A stretch of 64,000 nucleotides of DNA from Saccharopolyspora rosea (GCF_025643595.1 NZ_CP102826.1:558001-622000), one strand, 5' to 3'; positions 42,652-52,671 are shown, counted from the stretch's first letter. Program-made: numbers and translations. Notes: generated by a model from the letters alone, not told the origin.

Positions 42652-44247
42652 GTGAGACCGAAGCCGTCGAGAAGGACCGGACTGCGCGGGCTCGTCTCCC
42701 TGACCGCGCTGACCGGCGCCGTCGGGCTCGCCGCCGGCTGCGCCGCCGCACCGGCCACCGCACCGCAACCGACCAGGACACCGATCAAGCACGTGGTCGT
42801 CATCTTCCCGGAGAACATCTCCTTCGACCACTACTTCGGCACCTACCCGCACGCCGCCAACACCGACGGGACCCCGTTCACGCCCGCGCCCGGCACGCCC
42901 GCCGTCAACGGCCTCACCCCCGACCTGCTGCACCACAACCCCAACGCCTACCAGCCGCAACGACTCGGCCCCGAACACGCGCTGACCTGCGACCAGGACC
43001 ACAAGTACGCCGCCGAGCAGCGCGCGGTGAACGGCGGCCGGATGGACAAGTTCGTGGAGAACACCGAACGCGACCGCTGCACCGGCCAGCCCGTCCTGTT
43101 CGGCGAACCCGGCATCGTCATGGACTACTTCGACGGCAACACCGTCACGGCGATGTGGAACTACGCCCAGCACTACGCGATGAGCGACAACTCCTTCGAC
43201 TCCACCTACGGGCCGTCCACGCCGGGAGCGATCAACCTCGTCAGCGGTCAGACCCACGGCGCCCAGGCCGTCGACGCGAAGACGCACCAGCCCGTGTCGG
43301 ACCCGGACAACGTCGCCGCGGAGAACGCCGACCACGTCGGGACCCTCATCGACGATCCCGACCCGCTCTACGACGAGTGCTCCAACAACGACGGCACCAG
43401 CGACGACAACCTCGCCGCCATGCACGGCCGCAACATCGGCGACCTGCTCAACGCCAAGGACGTCAGCTGGGGCTGGTTCGAAGGCGGGTTCCGGCCCACC
43501 GGCCGGGCCGACGACCACGTGGTGTGCGGGGCGAAGCACAACAACATCGGTGGCCAGGCCCAACGCGACTACAGCCCGCACCACGAGCCGTTCCAGTACT
43601 ACGAGTCCACCGCCAACCCCAAGCACCTGCCGCCGAGCTCGGTCGGGATGGTGGGCCGCAGCGACCAGGCCAACCACCAGTACGACGTCAGCGACTTCAA
43701 CGACGCGCTCGCCGCCGGGAACCTGCCCGAGGTCAGCTACCTCAAACCGCCCATGGCGCAGGACGGGCACGCGGGCAACTCCGACCCGCTGGACGAGCAG
43801 CGGTTCGTCGTCGACGAGATCAACCGCATCCAGCAGTCGAAGGACTGGGCCTCGACGATGGTCGTCATCGCCTACGACGACTCCGACGGCTGGTACGACC
43901 ACGTGGCCCCGCCGGAGATCAACGGCTCGCACGACCCCGCCCAGGACAGCGCCGGCGCCTGCGGCGACAAGCCCGCCGCGGCCGGGTACCAGGACCGCTG
44001 CGGCTACGGCCCGCGGCTGCCGCTGCTGGTGATCTCGCCGTACAGCAAGCAGAACCACGTCGACCGCGCGCTCACCGACCAGGGCTCGGTGCTGAGGTTC
44101 ATCGAGGACAACTGGCACCTGGGCCGCATCGGTGACGCCTCCTGGGACGACCGCAGCGGAAGTCTGGAGGGCATGCTCGACTTCTCCGCCCCGCCGCACC
44201 CGCAACCACTGCTGCTCGACCCGGCCACCGGAGCCGTGCGGCGGTGA
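42652..44247 (+). CDS. Phosphatidylcholine/phosphoesterase-family phospholipase C
   Basis: The 531-residue product is a PF04185 phosphoesterase: FPENISFDHYFGTYPHAANTDG at the N-terminus, YGPSTPGAINLVSG, and YDDSDGWYDHVAPPEI, each carrying conserved metal- or phosphate-binding residues. A basic/RR n-region and LAAGC suggest a Tat-routed lipoprotein. Bacterial relatives release phosphate from phospholipids or act as acid phosphatases. Co-transcription with efeOB is unusual and may link iron and phosphate scavenging. GAGGAGG lies before the GTG start. Confidence 0.88.
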   Translation: MRPKPSRRTGLRGLVSLTALTGAVGLAAGCAAAPATAPQPTRTPIKHVVVIFPENISFDHYFGTYPHAANTDGTPFTPAPGTPAVNGLTPDLLHHNPNAYQPQRLGPEHALTCDQDHKYAAEQRAVNGGRMDKFVENTERDRCTGQPVLFGEPGIVMDYFDGNTVTAMWNYAQHYAMSDNSFDSTYGPSTPGAINLVSGQTHGAQAVDAKTHQPVSDPDNVAAENADHVGTLIDDPDPLYDECSNNDGTSDDNLAAMHGRNIGDLLNAKDVSWGWFEGGFRPTGRADDHVVCGAKHNNIGGQAQRDYSPHHEPFQYYESTANPKHLPPSSVGMVGRSDQANHQYDVSDFNDALAAGNLPEVSYLKPPMAQDGHAGNSDPLDEQRFVVDEINRIQQSKDWASTMVVIAYDDSDGWYDHVAPPEINGSHDPAQDSAGACGDKPAAAGYQDRCGYGPRLPLLVISPYSKQNHVDRALTDQGSVLRFIEDNWHLGRIGDASWDDRSGSLEGMLDFSAPPHPQPLLLDPATGAVRR

Positions 44248-44272
44248 AGCCCGTCGTTGACCCTGCTCGCGT

Positions 44273-45784
44273 TCAGCCGTCGCCGGACAGCGCGGCGGTG
44301 CGGCAGGCCAGGTGCAGGGCCAGCCGTTCGTCGCGGTGCCGGAGGTCGACGTCGAGGAGGCGCTCGACGCGGTCGATGCGGGCCGCGACCGTGTTGCGGT
44401 GCACGCCGAGCACGGCCGCGGTCTCGGCCAGCGACGACTCGGCGTCCAGGTAGGCCGCCAGCGTGCGCACCAGGTCGCCCGGCTGACCGCGCAGCGGGGC
44501 GAGGAGCGCGCGGGCGGCCGGTTCGAAGGTGTCCGTGCGCGTCCACTCCAGCAGCAGCTGCGCCATGCCCAGCTGGTCGACGTGCAGGAAGCGGCCCGAC
44601 TCCGGGCGGGTCGCGGCGATCCGCGCGGCGTCGGTCGCCTCGGCGATCGACGCCGCGAGCCCCTCGGCTCCCGGGTGCGGGCGCCCGACGCCCATGTGCG
44701 CGTCCAGGGTGCGCTGGAGTTCCCGTTGCGCGGAGCGGAGTCGTGCCGCCAGCGCGCGCACCTGCTCGGCGGTCGGCTCCTGGTCGCGGGTGTGCCAGGC
44801 GGTCCAGCCGTCGCCGTGCTCGGTCACCACGGCCTCGACGCCCTCGGAGCGCAGCGCCCGCGCCACCTCCGGTCCGCGCGCCACGGTGTCCGCTGGGGAC
44901 GCGACGCCGATGCGCAGACCGACGTGCCAGCCACCGAGCCGCCACCCGGCGTCCGCCGCGCGGCGCCGCAGGTCGGCGGGCGGTTCGCCGTCGAGCCGCA
45001 GCAGGTCGCCGAGCAATGCGGAGCGCGACCGGGCATCGCGCTCCAGCTCCAGCCGGTGCGCGAGCAGCCACCGCTGCACCGCGCCCGCCGCCACGGCGAG
45101 CGCGGGCGGTGCGACGTCCGCGCGGGCCGCGGCCGTTCCGCGCAGTTCGACGGCCAACCACGACGCGGGCCGCGGTGAGTCCGGCAGCAGCACCGGGTGG
45201 GCGAGCAGCACGCCGTCGGAGAGCTCGGTGCGCTGCGGGACCGGTTCGCCCGCGCGGACCCCGGACGCCGACGGGAGATCTCCGGCCAGCGGCGCACCCC
45301 GGTCGTCCAGCAACGCGGCCGGCGAGGCGAGCTGATCGCGCAGCACCGCGACGACCTCGTCGGGCGGGCGGAGCCGGGCGCCGAGCGCCTCGTGCACGGC
45401 CAGCACCAGGTCCGCGCGGTCCAGCGCGGGCGCGGTGAGCAGCAGCCGGGCCGCGACCAGCAGGTCCAGCGGGGCGGTGTCCGCCACCAGCAGCGGGACG
45501 TCGAGCCGGTCGCCGAGCATCCGGGTGCTCGTCAGCGGTTCGCAGTCCGGGAGCAGCACGCCCGCGCCACCGCCGTCCGCCACGCGGCGCAGCAGCGCGT
45601 CGAGCCGCCAGTCCCCGGCGGACACCGGGCGCACGACGACCACCAGCTCACCCGGCTCCACCGCGCGCCCCGGCACCGCCGGGCGGACGACGCGCACCTC
45701 CCGGCCGAGGGCGGCCGAGCCCGCGCGCACCCGGACCCCGCTCCACTCGGGCAGGGACAGCACGCGCCGCACGTCGATCGTCAC
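44273..45784 (-). CDS. PucR-family transcriptional regulator
   Basis: The 503-residue product has the purine-catabolism-regulator N-terminal domain (VRRVLSLPEWSGVRVRAGS), a central GGDEF-like sensor region and the C-terminal PucR HTH (LAETAAVLGVHRNTVAARIDRVERLL). Its GTG overlaps the stop of the adjacent DUF917 gene (GTGA), so it is co-translated with the genes it probably controls. The family regulates purine, hydantoin and other nitrogen-compound catabolism. The inducer is unknown. Confidence 0.9.
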   Translation of the reverse strand: MTIDVRRVLSLPEWSGVRVRAGSAALGREVRVVRPAVPGRAVEPGELVVVVRPVSAGDWRLDALLRRVADGGGAGVLLPDCEPLTSTRMLGDRLDVPLLVADTAPLDLLVAARLLLTAPALDRADLVLAVHEALGARLRPPDEVVAVLRDQLASPAALLDDRGAPLAGDLPSASGVRAGEPVPQRTELSDGVLLAHPVLLPDSPRPASWLAVELRGTAAARADVAPPALAVAAGAVQRWLLAHRLELERDARSRSALLGDLLRLDGEPPADLRRRAADAGWRLGGWHVGLRIGVASPADTVARGPEVARALRSEGVEAVVTEHGDGWTAWHTRDQEPTAEQVRALAARLRSAQRELQRTLDAHMGVGRPHPGAEGLAASIAEATDAARIAATRPESGRFLHVDQLGMAQLLLEWTRTDTFEPAARALLAPLRGQPGDLVRTLAAYLDAESSLAETAAVLGVHRNTVAARIDRVERLLDVDLRHRDERLALHLACRTAALSGDG

Positions 45785-46818
45785 AGCAGTACAGGATCGC
45801 AGTCGATGCCGAAGGCGCGCGGGGCCAGCACCGGCAGGCGGCGCGGATCGGTCCAGAACTCGGCGGCGGGCAGCCGCAGGACGGCGACCTCGACGCCGGT
45901 GCGCGCGGCGTCGCACGGGACCGGCACGCCGGTGCGGCGGTCGACCACCGCCAGCACGTCGGGGGTGGACGCCACGGGCGCCCCGTCCCGCAGCGCGAGC
46001 AGGTACTCGTTCTCCATCTCCAGCCGCAGCAACGACTCCCGGTCGCGCACGGTCAGGCTGCCGCGCCCGAACCCGGGACCGGACCTGCGGGCGACCTCCA
46101 CGACGCGGCCGACGCCCAGCAGCCCGGCGCCCGTCGCCGCCGCCAGGTCCGCCGGCCGCTCCCCGGCGGACAGGGCGCGTCGCCCGAGGTCCAGCGCCGC
46201 GCCGACGGTGCCGAGCAGGGCGCAGCCGGGCAGCTCCGCGGCGCGGATCGGCGCCATCGCCATCGCCGCCCAACCGCCCGCGCCGGCCAGGAACGCGCGT
46301 GCCGTGCGCTCCACCTCCGCCGCGCTGCCCTCGGCGAGCACCAGCACGTGCCCGCCGGGCTCGGCCAACGCCACGGGCGCGACCTCGCCACCGACCGCGG
46401 CGACCGCGAGCTGGTCCAACCGCGGGACCCCGCGCCCGGACTGGTCGGCGTCCACGCACGGCACGCCCAGGTCCACGGCCGCGACCAGCGGCAACACCCC
46501 GTTGAGCCCGCCGACCTCGATCGACATCAACGCGTCCGCGCCCCGCCCGGTCCACCGCCGCACGGCGGCGACGGCCGAGAAGAACTCCGCGCCGGACGGC
46601 GGTTTCTCGTCGAACACCGAGGTGGCGCCGATCACCCCGACCGGGACGACCAGCGCATCACCGTCCAGCTCCGCGACCGGCGTCAGCGCGACCCGGTGCC
46701 CGGCGGAGATCCGGTGGCGCAGCAGCGCGGTGGCGGCGCCGGTCTCACCGCCGCCACCGGATCCGAGCAGCGCGACGCCCCGCTCCAGGGCGGGGACGTC
46801 CGCCGAGCCGATGCGCAC
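45781..46818 (-). CDS. DUF917 (S-Me-THD-like) protein 1 of 3, diverged
   Basis: The 345-residue product keeps the DUF917 N-terminal block (ALERGVALLGSGGGGETGAATALL) and the LPVVA/GxxxxxD region. Compared with copies 2 and 3 it has lost parts of the GTGGGGDP motif (GSGGGGETG) and the LRYGQRV block. PF06032 proteins are described as S-methylthiohydantoin desulfurases. Loss of these residues suggests a changed or regulatory role. The start is probably the GTG at 46818, with weak ribosome-binding support. Confidence 0.75.
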   Translation of the reverse strand: MRIGSADVPALERGVALLGSGGGGETGAATALLRHRISAGHRVALTPVAELDGDALVVPVGVIGATSVFDEKPPSGAEFFSAVAAVRRWTGRGADALMSIEVGGLNGVLPLVAAVDLGVPCVDADQSGRGVPRLDQLAVAAVGGEVAPVALAEPGGHVLVLAEGSAAEVERTARAFLAGAGGWAAMAMAPIRAAELPGCALLGTVGAALDLGRRALSAGERPADLAAATGAGLLGVGRVVEVARRSGPGFGRGSLTVRDRESLLRLEMENEYLLALRDGAPVASTPDVLAVVDRRTGVPVPCDAARTGVEVAVLRLPAAEFWTDPRRLPVLAPRAFGIDCDPVLL

Positions 46819-46849
46819 CCCGCCAGCCTGCCGCAGCCGTCCGCGCCGG

Positions 46850-47980
46850 TCAGCGCGGGGTGCGGTCGCCGTCCGGGTGCAGCACCTGGGGTGTCGACTC
46901 CACCGGGCGGAAGTCGTAGGGCAGGCCGAAGGCCGCCGGGCCGAACACCGCCAGTGCTTCCGGGGTGCGCATGATCGCCGGGGTGGAGATGCCGATCGCG
47001 GTGACCCGCTGCCCGTAGCGCAGCGATTCGGTGGTGATCGGTTCCGCCAGCTCGGAGTCCAGCACGCACACCAGGTCCGGCACCACGCACCGCACCTCGC
47101 CGTCCACCAGCGCCACGAGGTGCTCGTTCTGGAACTCCACGTCGAGCCGGTGCTCGCCGTCGAACGACACCGCCGACGCGCGGCCGCGCGCGAACCCGGC
47201 CTCGGTGCGCCGCTCGACGTCGGAGATCTTGCCCCGGAACAGCACCCGCAGGTGCCCGTAGAGCGTGTCGCCGAGCCGGTCCGCCAGCTGCGCCACCGGG
47301 TCGGTGTGGTGCTCCCGCGCCTCGCGGATGGCGCTGCCGACGGTGTGCGCCAGCGACAGCGTGCGCGGGATCGCGGTGCGCTTGACGTCGGCACCGGACA
47401 TCGAGTACTCGGCGATGTGCGCGACCCCGCCGAGCCGGATGGTGACGCCGCGCGCCAGCCACTCCATCCGCCGGTTGTCCGCGCCGGTGTCGATGACCGC
47501 CGACTCGCCGCGCTCCCCGGCCACGGCCATCGGCGACCCGGTGATGCCGTAGACGCCGAAGGTCTCCATCTGCAGCTCCGGGAACGCGCGCCCCATGCCG
47601 TCGGCGTCGACCACCGGCAGCCCGGTCCGCGCGGCCACGACCAGCGGGATCATCGAGTTGATGCCACCGCACTCGATCGGCATCGTGGCGTCGGCCCGCG
47701 CGCCGAGGTGGTCCTCCAGGGCCCGCAGCGCGGTCACCGGCTCCGCGCCGCTGGGGATCTTCTCGTGCACCACGGTCGGCGCGCCCATCTGCGCGGTCGG
47801 CACCACCAGCGCACCGTCGTCCACTTCGGACGGATCGAGGACGGTGACCGGGCCGAACTCGCGGATCGCCTGCCGCACCAGCAGTCGCCCGACGTACGGG
47901 TCGCCGCCGCCACCGGTGCCCAGCACCGCCGCACCGCGCGCCAGGTCGTCCAGGTGGTCCTCGGTCAGCAGCCAGCTCAC
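46850..47980 (-). CDS. DUF917 (S-Me-THD) protein 2 of 3
   Basis: The 376-residue product has the two-domain DUF917 layout: LARGAAVLGTGGGGDPYVGRLL at residues about 14-35, MPIECGGINSMIPLVVAA, then DADGMGRAFPELQM, and LRYGQRVTAIGI near the C-terminus. The GGGGDP motif and the Asp/Glu residues around CGG and DGMGR are probably the active site. Such proteins act on thiohydantoin-type rings; the exact substrate is unknown. It overlaps copy 3 (47977-47980). Confidence 0.85.
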   Translation of the reverse strand: MSWLLTEDHLDDLARGAAVLGTGGGGDPYVGRLLVRQAIREFGPVTVLDPSEVDDGALVVPTAQMGAPTVVHEKIPSGAEPVTALRALEDHLGARADATMPIECGGINSMIPLVVAARTGLPVVDADGMGRAFPELQMETFGVYGITGSPMAVAGERGESAVIDTGADNRRMEWLARGVTIRLGGVAHIAEYSMSGADVKRTAIPRTLSLAHTVGSAIREAREHHTDPVAQLADRLGDTLYGHLRVLFRGKISDVERRTEAGFARGRASAVSFDGEHRLDVEFQNEHLVALVDGEVRCVVPDLVCVLDSELAEPITTESLRYGQRVTAIGISTPAIMRTPEALAVFGPAAFGLPYDFRPVESTPQVLHPDGDRTPR

Positions 47981-49029
47981 CGCGGCACCCCCACCGGGTC
48001 GATGTCGTAGCCGAAGTAGCGCGGCCCGGCCAGCTCCAGGCCCGCCGCGCTGTGCCAGCGCGGATCCGCGGGCGCGGCGATGACGGCGACGCGCTGGCCG
48101 TAGCGCAACGACTCGGTGGTGATCGCCTCGCCGGTCTCGGCGTCCAGCGTGCAGATCAGGTCCGGCACCGACGCGAGCACCGCACCGTCGCGCTCGGCGA
48201 CGAGGTGCTCGTTCTGGAACCGCAGCACCAGATCGGACCCGGCATCACCGTCCATTCCGGACAGAGCGGCATCGCCGCGGGCGAAACCGGCCTGGGTGCG
48301 CCGCGAGACGTCGACGACCTTGCCGGTGAACAGCAGCTCCCCGCCGAGCCGGTCGACGACCGCGGCGACTCCGCCGCTGCGCACCAGCCGGCCCAACTCG
48401 GCGCACAGGGTGAGGGTCGCGGGCACCATCGACTCGCGGGCCTGCGCCCCGTCCATCGCGTACAGGCTGACCATCGCCGAGCAGCCCATCTCGATCGTCG
48501 CGCCGCGCGCCAGCCGCTCGGCCCACCCGTTGTCGACCGTGTCCAGGACGGTGCGGTTGCCCTTCTCGTCGGCGATCGCCATCGGCGTGGCGCGCACGCC
48601 GTGCAGCGTGGGCAGGGTCATCTGGATCTCCGGGAACGCGCGCCCCATCCCGTCGCCGTCGACCAGCGGCAACCCGAGCTGGGCGGCCGCGGCCACCGGG
48701 ATCAGCGAGTTGACCCCACCTGCCTCCGCGCACGCCACGTGCGTCAGCTCGCGGCCCAGGTAGTCGGCGAGCGTGCGGGCGGCCAGCCCGATCTGCTCGA
48801 CCGACGGCAGCTTCTCCACCATCACGGTGGGCGCGCCCATCATCGCCACCGGCAGCACCGCGGCGTCGGACGGCAACTCGTCGAGCGCGGTCAGCCGCAC
48901 CGGCCCGTGCTCGCCCAGCGACGCCCGCGCCAGCAGCCGCCCGATGTGCGGGTCGCCGCCGCCACCGGTGCCCAGGATCGCCGCGCCGCGCGCGACGTCG
49001 TCCAGCTGATCCGCCGTGATCTCCCGCAT
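47977..49029 (-). CDS. DUF917 (S-Me-THD) protein 3 of 3
   Basis: The 350-residue product matches copy 2 closely: VARGAAILGTGGGGDPHIGRLL, VNSLIPVAAAAQLGLPLVDGDGMGRAFPEIQM, and LRYGQRVAVIAAP. It starts at the ATG at 49029 directly after the hydantoinase stop (1-bp gap) and overlaps copy 2. It is likely catalytic. Copies 2 and 3 probably arose by tandem duplication, with copy 1 older or faster evolving. Confidence 0.87.
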   Translation of the reverse strand: MREITADQLDDVARGAAILGTGGGGDPHIGRLLARASLGEHGPVRLTALDELPSDAAVLPVAMMGAPTVMVEKLPSVEQIGLAARTLADYLGRELTHVACAEAGGVNSLIPVAAAAQLGLPLVDGDGMGRAFPEIQMTLPTLHGVRATPMAIADEKGNRTVLDTVDNGWAERLARGATIEMGCSAMVSLYAMDGAQARESMVPATLTLCAELGRLVRSGGVAAVVDRLGGELLFTGKVVDVSRRTQAGFARGDAALSGMDGDAGSDLVLRFQNEHLVAERDGAVLASVPDLICTLDAETGEAITTESLRYGQRVAVIAAPADPRWHSAAGLELAGPRYFGYDIDPVGVPR

Positions 49030-49030
49030 C

Positions 49031-50578
49031 TCACGCCCCCAACTGCAGGTCGCCGACGGCCTTGACGCGGATGCGGGTGGCGTTGCCCGGCAGGTACGGG
49101 ATCGGAACCTCGTCGAAGTCCACGATGTCCACTGTGGATGGAGTTGCACCGGCGGCGACGGCGCGGTCCACGGCCTCCTGCTTGGCCTCGTCCACCACGG
49201 CGCCCCGCCGCCCCGGCTCCACCGCGTACACCCGGTCGACCTCCCCGCCGATCTGCGCGATGGCCGCGCCGATCGCGTTGGCCACGGCGTAGTGCTCCGG
49301 TCGCCGCACCTCGCCGGCATCGCCCATCTCGTCGGGCAGCAGCACCGATCCGCCACCGACCGCGACCACCGGCAGCGGTTCGGCCGAGGTCCGCATCCGT
49401 TCCACGGCGTCCGCGGCGTCGGCGGCGATGCGGTCCAGCGCGGCCCGGACCAGGTCGCCGTCCAGGTGCCGCACCAGCTCCGGGTCGCCGATCTCGGCGC
49501 GCCCGGCGGCGACCGCGATGTCCGTCGCGGTCAGCGCGTCCCCGCCGAAGACCAGGGCCTCGCTGGTCAGCTGGTAGCCCACCGAGTCGGGGCCGACGGT
49601 CACCTCCCCGTCGCGCCGCACCCGGCTGCCACCCCCGATGCCGATGGACAGCACGTCCGGCATCCGGAAGTTGGTCCGGATCCCGGCGACGCTGACCGCG
49701 GTCGTCGCCTCGCGCGGGAAGCCCTGGTTGAGCACGCCGACGTCGGTGGTCGTCCCGCCCACGTCGACCACCGCGCAGGTGTCCAAACCGGACAGCGCGG
49801 CGGCGCCCCGCATCGAGTTCGTCGGCCCGGAAGCGAAGGTCGCGACCGGGTACCGCCGAGCGAAGTCGACGTCCATGAGCGTCCCGTCGTTCTGGCTGAG
49901 GTACAGCGGGGCGCTGATCCCGGCCCCGCTGACGGACGCGGCCAAGCCGTCCACGATGTGCGCGGCCAACTCCCGCAACGCCGCGTTGATGACGGTCGCG
50001 TTCTCCCGCTCCAACAACCCGACGCGCCCGATCTCGTGCGACAACGACACGGCCACGTCCGGCAGCTCCGCGGCGATGACCTCGGCGGCCCGCTGCTCGA
50101 ACTCGTGGTTCACCGGCGAGAACACCGAGGTGATGGCCACGCTGCGCACCCCGGCCCGCCCCATGTCTTCGGCGGCCTTGCGCAGCTCGTCCTCGTCGAG
50201 CTCGGAGATGTGCCGCCCGTCGAACTCGTGCCCGCCGTGGCACAGGTAGCTCCGCCCGCCCACGGCGTCGACCAACCGCTGCGGCCAGTCCACCATCGGC
50301 GGCAACGACGCCCCGGCGGGCAAGCTCAACCGCACCGCCGCGGTCGGCGCCAACCGCCGAGCCTCCACGAGCGCGTTGATGAAGTGCGTCGTCCCGATCA
50401 TCACCGCCCGCACCCGCGCGGGATCGAACGCGTGCTGCCGCTGCAACCCGTCGATGGCAGCGACGATCCCCGAGGTCACATCACCGGTGGTCGCCATCTT
50501 CACCGCGGCGAGCACCCGCTCCCCGTCCAGCAGAACCGCGTCGGTGTTCGTCCCCCCGACGTCAATACCGATCCGCAC
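49031..50578 (-). CDS. hyuA: Hydantoinase/oxoprolinase subunit A
   Basis: The 515-residue product has the HyuA actin-like ATPase fold: VRIGIDVGGTNTDAVLL at the N-terminus, IGTTHFINALVE, and the phosphate block VDVGGTTTDVGVL. HyuA hydrolyses a hydantoin or oxoproline ring using ATP, often with HyuB. Here subunit B is missing and three DUF917 genes follow, so the partner may be DUF917. GAGGAGG lies before the GTG at 50578, which was chosen over an in-frame GTG at 50608. Confidence 0.9.
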   Translation of the reverse strand: MRIGIDVGGTNTDAVLLDGERVLAAVKMATTGDVTSGIVAAIDGLQRQHAFDPARVRAVMIGTTHFINALVEARRLAPTAAVRLSLPAGASLPPMVDWPQRLVDAVGGRSYLCHGGHEFDGRHISELDEDELRKAAEDMGRAGVRSVAITSVFSPVNHEFEQRAAEVIAAELPDVAVSLSHEIGRVGLLERENATVINAALRELAAHIVDGLAASVSGAGISAPLYLSQNDGTLMDVDFARRYPVATFASGPTNSMRGAAALSGLDTCAVVDVGGTTTDVGVLNQGFPREATTAVSVAGIRTNFRMPDVLSIGIGGGSRVRRDGEVTVGPDSVGYQLTSEALVFGGDALTATDIAVAAGRAEIGDPELVRHLDGDLVRAALDRIAADAADAVERMRTSAEPLPVVAVGGGSVLLPDEMGDAGEVRRPEHYAVANAIGAAIAQIGGEVDRVYAVEPGRRGAVVDEAKQEAVDRAVAAGATPSTVDIVDFDEVPIPYLPGNATRIRVKAVGDLQLGA

Positions 50579-51195
50579 CCGAACCTCCTCACCGCCGGAT
50601 GCCGGCACCGTACGCCCTGGTCAGATGCAGGGCAGTAGGCGGAGTGCACAGTCCAGGGGCGGGGGTTGGGGGGAGTGCACAGGGTGGTGATCGTGCTCGA
50701 CGAACGGCGCGATGGCCCCGGGCGACCCGCGCCGAACCGGAAGCCCCGATCCGCCGACCGGGGCCACCCCTCCCTTCGCCGCGTCGCCGCCTGTCGGGTG
50801 CGTTTGCCCGGACACCGCGAACACGCTTCGCCGCAACGCTTTTGCGCGCTGGTCGCGCGGTCTCGACGACGGCCGCGCCGCCTCGCGGTGACCGCTCGCA
50901 CGCGGAGCGGCGGACCGCGTGCGGCCGTTCCTGCGGGAATCCCCGCACGGGGCTCGGAACCGGCGTCCCTGCGCGGTGCTGCCCCGTAGTGTCCTGGTCG
51001 CTTCCGTGTCGTCGGGCACGCGAACCGCCACGCGCAGGGACATCGATTTCACCAGTTGTCCAGCGGAACAGTACGCACGAGGCCGGCTCCAGGGGGGACC
51101 CGGAGCTGCGTTGCAGCCATCGGCAGCGCGGGCTGCGACGGGGCGTCGACGTCCCGCCAGGGTCTTCGCCCGCGCCCAGCGAATCGGAGGTCCGA
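50579..51195. other. 617-bp divergent region (hyuA and sigma factor)
   Basis: No gene with normal codon bias was found. It should hold the promoters of the leftward hydantoinase operon and the rightward sigma-factor gene. No palindrome was prominent. Confidence 0.5.
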
Positions 51196-51756
51196 GTGAT
51201 CGGCATGCTTCCCGCGACGAGGGGGCGGGACGTCGAGAAGACTTCGAAGCGACTGCGCGCGATCGATGCGCCCGCCGCTCCACCGCTCAGCCTCGAAGAT
51301 CTGTACCGCCAGCAGCGCATGCGGATGGTGCGCCTGGCGATCCTGCTGGTCGACGAACCGGCCACGGCCGAGGACGTCGTCCAGGAAGCGTTCACCGGCC
51401 TGTACCGCAACTGGGCCGGGCTGCGCGACTCCGCGGCGGCCCTCGGGTACCTCCGCGCGGCCGTGGTCAACAGCAGCCGCTCGGTGCTGCGACGCCGCAA
51501 GACCGCCCGCGCCTACCAGCCGCCGCACCAGGTCAACGCCCGTTCCGCGGAGTCGTTGGCGATGCTGACCGCCGAGCACCGGGCGGTCGTCGACGCCCTG
51601 TCCGCACTCCCGCCCCGGCAGCGCGAGGTGCTCGTGCTGCGCTACTACGGCAACCTCTCCGAATCCGAGATCGCCGACGCCACCGGGATCTCGAAGGGCG
51701 CCGTGAAATCCACCGCCAGCCGCGCCCTGGACGCGCTGAAGCGCACCATGGCGTAG
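51196..51756 (+). CDS. SigE-family ECF RNA polymerase sigma factor
   Basis: The 186-residue product has sigma region 2 (MRMVRLAILLVDEPATAEDVVQEAFTGLYRNW) and region 4 (LPPRQREVLVLRYYGNLSESEIADATGISKGAVKSTASRALDALK). That places it in the SigE-like ECF family of actinomycetes, shorter than group 1-2 sigmas. GGAGG is 5 nt before the GTG at 51196. No anti-sigma gene is adjacent, so control may be by another gene or by expression level. A hairpin terminator follows. Confidence 0.9.
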   Translation: MIGMLPATRGRDVEKTSKRLRAIDAPAAPPLSLEDLYRQQRMRMVRLAILLVDEPATAEDVVQEAFTGLYRNWAGLRDSAAALGYLRAAVVNSSRSVLRRRKTARAYQPPHQVNARSAESLAMLTAEHRAVVDALSALPPRQREVLVLRYYGNLSESEIADATGISKGAVKSTASRALDALKRTMA

Positions 51757-52272
<516 letters not shown>

Positions 52273-52320
52273 GCGCGACCCGCGATCCCGCTGTGCGCCG
52301 CGGGGTCGTGTGATCGTTCC

Positions 52321-52336
52321 ATACCCCCCGGGGTAT
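52321..52336. promoter_or_regulatory. Candidate CsoR/CstR operator 2
   Basis: ATACCCC-CC-GGGGTAT is a perfect 7-bp inverted repeat matching the family consensus. It lies 162 bp upstream of the Cys-rich mini-protein gene (52498) and 49 bp past the repressor stop. It implies that the downstream gene is a target. Confidence 0.7.
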
Positions 52337-52497
52337 TGTTCCGCTCGGCGACTCCCGGTCGCGGCCGAAGTCGACGTGCCCGTGGTCAAGGGGTCCTGAT
52401 GCCGTCGCGGTCTGCGCTCCAGCCACCGCGCCGAGACGGCACCGGATACCGGGATAGCGCGCCCGAGGACGAAACGCGTTGAGCGGAAAGGTGAATC

Positions 52498-52671
52498 ATG
52501 TGCCGTCGAGTGGAGTGCCGGACGTGCCGGAAGCCCACCTACGCGGGCTGCGGCCAGCACGTGGAACAGGTGCTCGCGGATGTGCCGAAGGCCCAGCGCT
52601 GCGCCTGCACCCCGGCCGAGAGGAGCGGACGCGGCGGCCGATTCCTGCGGAGGCTCTTCGGCCGCGGCTGA
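52498..52671 (+). CDS. 57-residue Cys-rich protein (MCRR...CGKP-type family)
   Basis: From the ATG at 52498 the product is MCRRVECRTCRKPTYAGCGQ followed by HVEQVLADVPKAQRCACTPA and a basic, Gly-rich tail (RFLRRLFGRG). Six cysteines are arranged as C-x4-C-x2-C-x8-C...C-x-C, suggesting zinc binding or sulfur handling. Very similar mini-proteins (MCRxVxCxxCxKPTxAGCGxHV) are common in actinomycetes and uncharacterised. An upstream A/G-rich stretch (GCGGAAAGGTGAATC) fits a ribosome site. It follows a CstR-type operator, so control by the adjacent repressor is likely. It is shorter than usual annotation cut-offs and may be missed. Confidence 0.8.
   Translation: MCRRVECRTCRKPTYAGCGQHVEQVLADVPKAQRCACTPAERSGRGGRFLRRLFGRG

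Noticed and set aside
45197-48010. 937-codon rightward frame across the PucR/DUF917 genes
   Set aside because: Its product is low-complexity Arg/Ala/Pro sequence with no family motif, antisense to well-supported genes.
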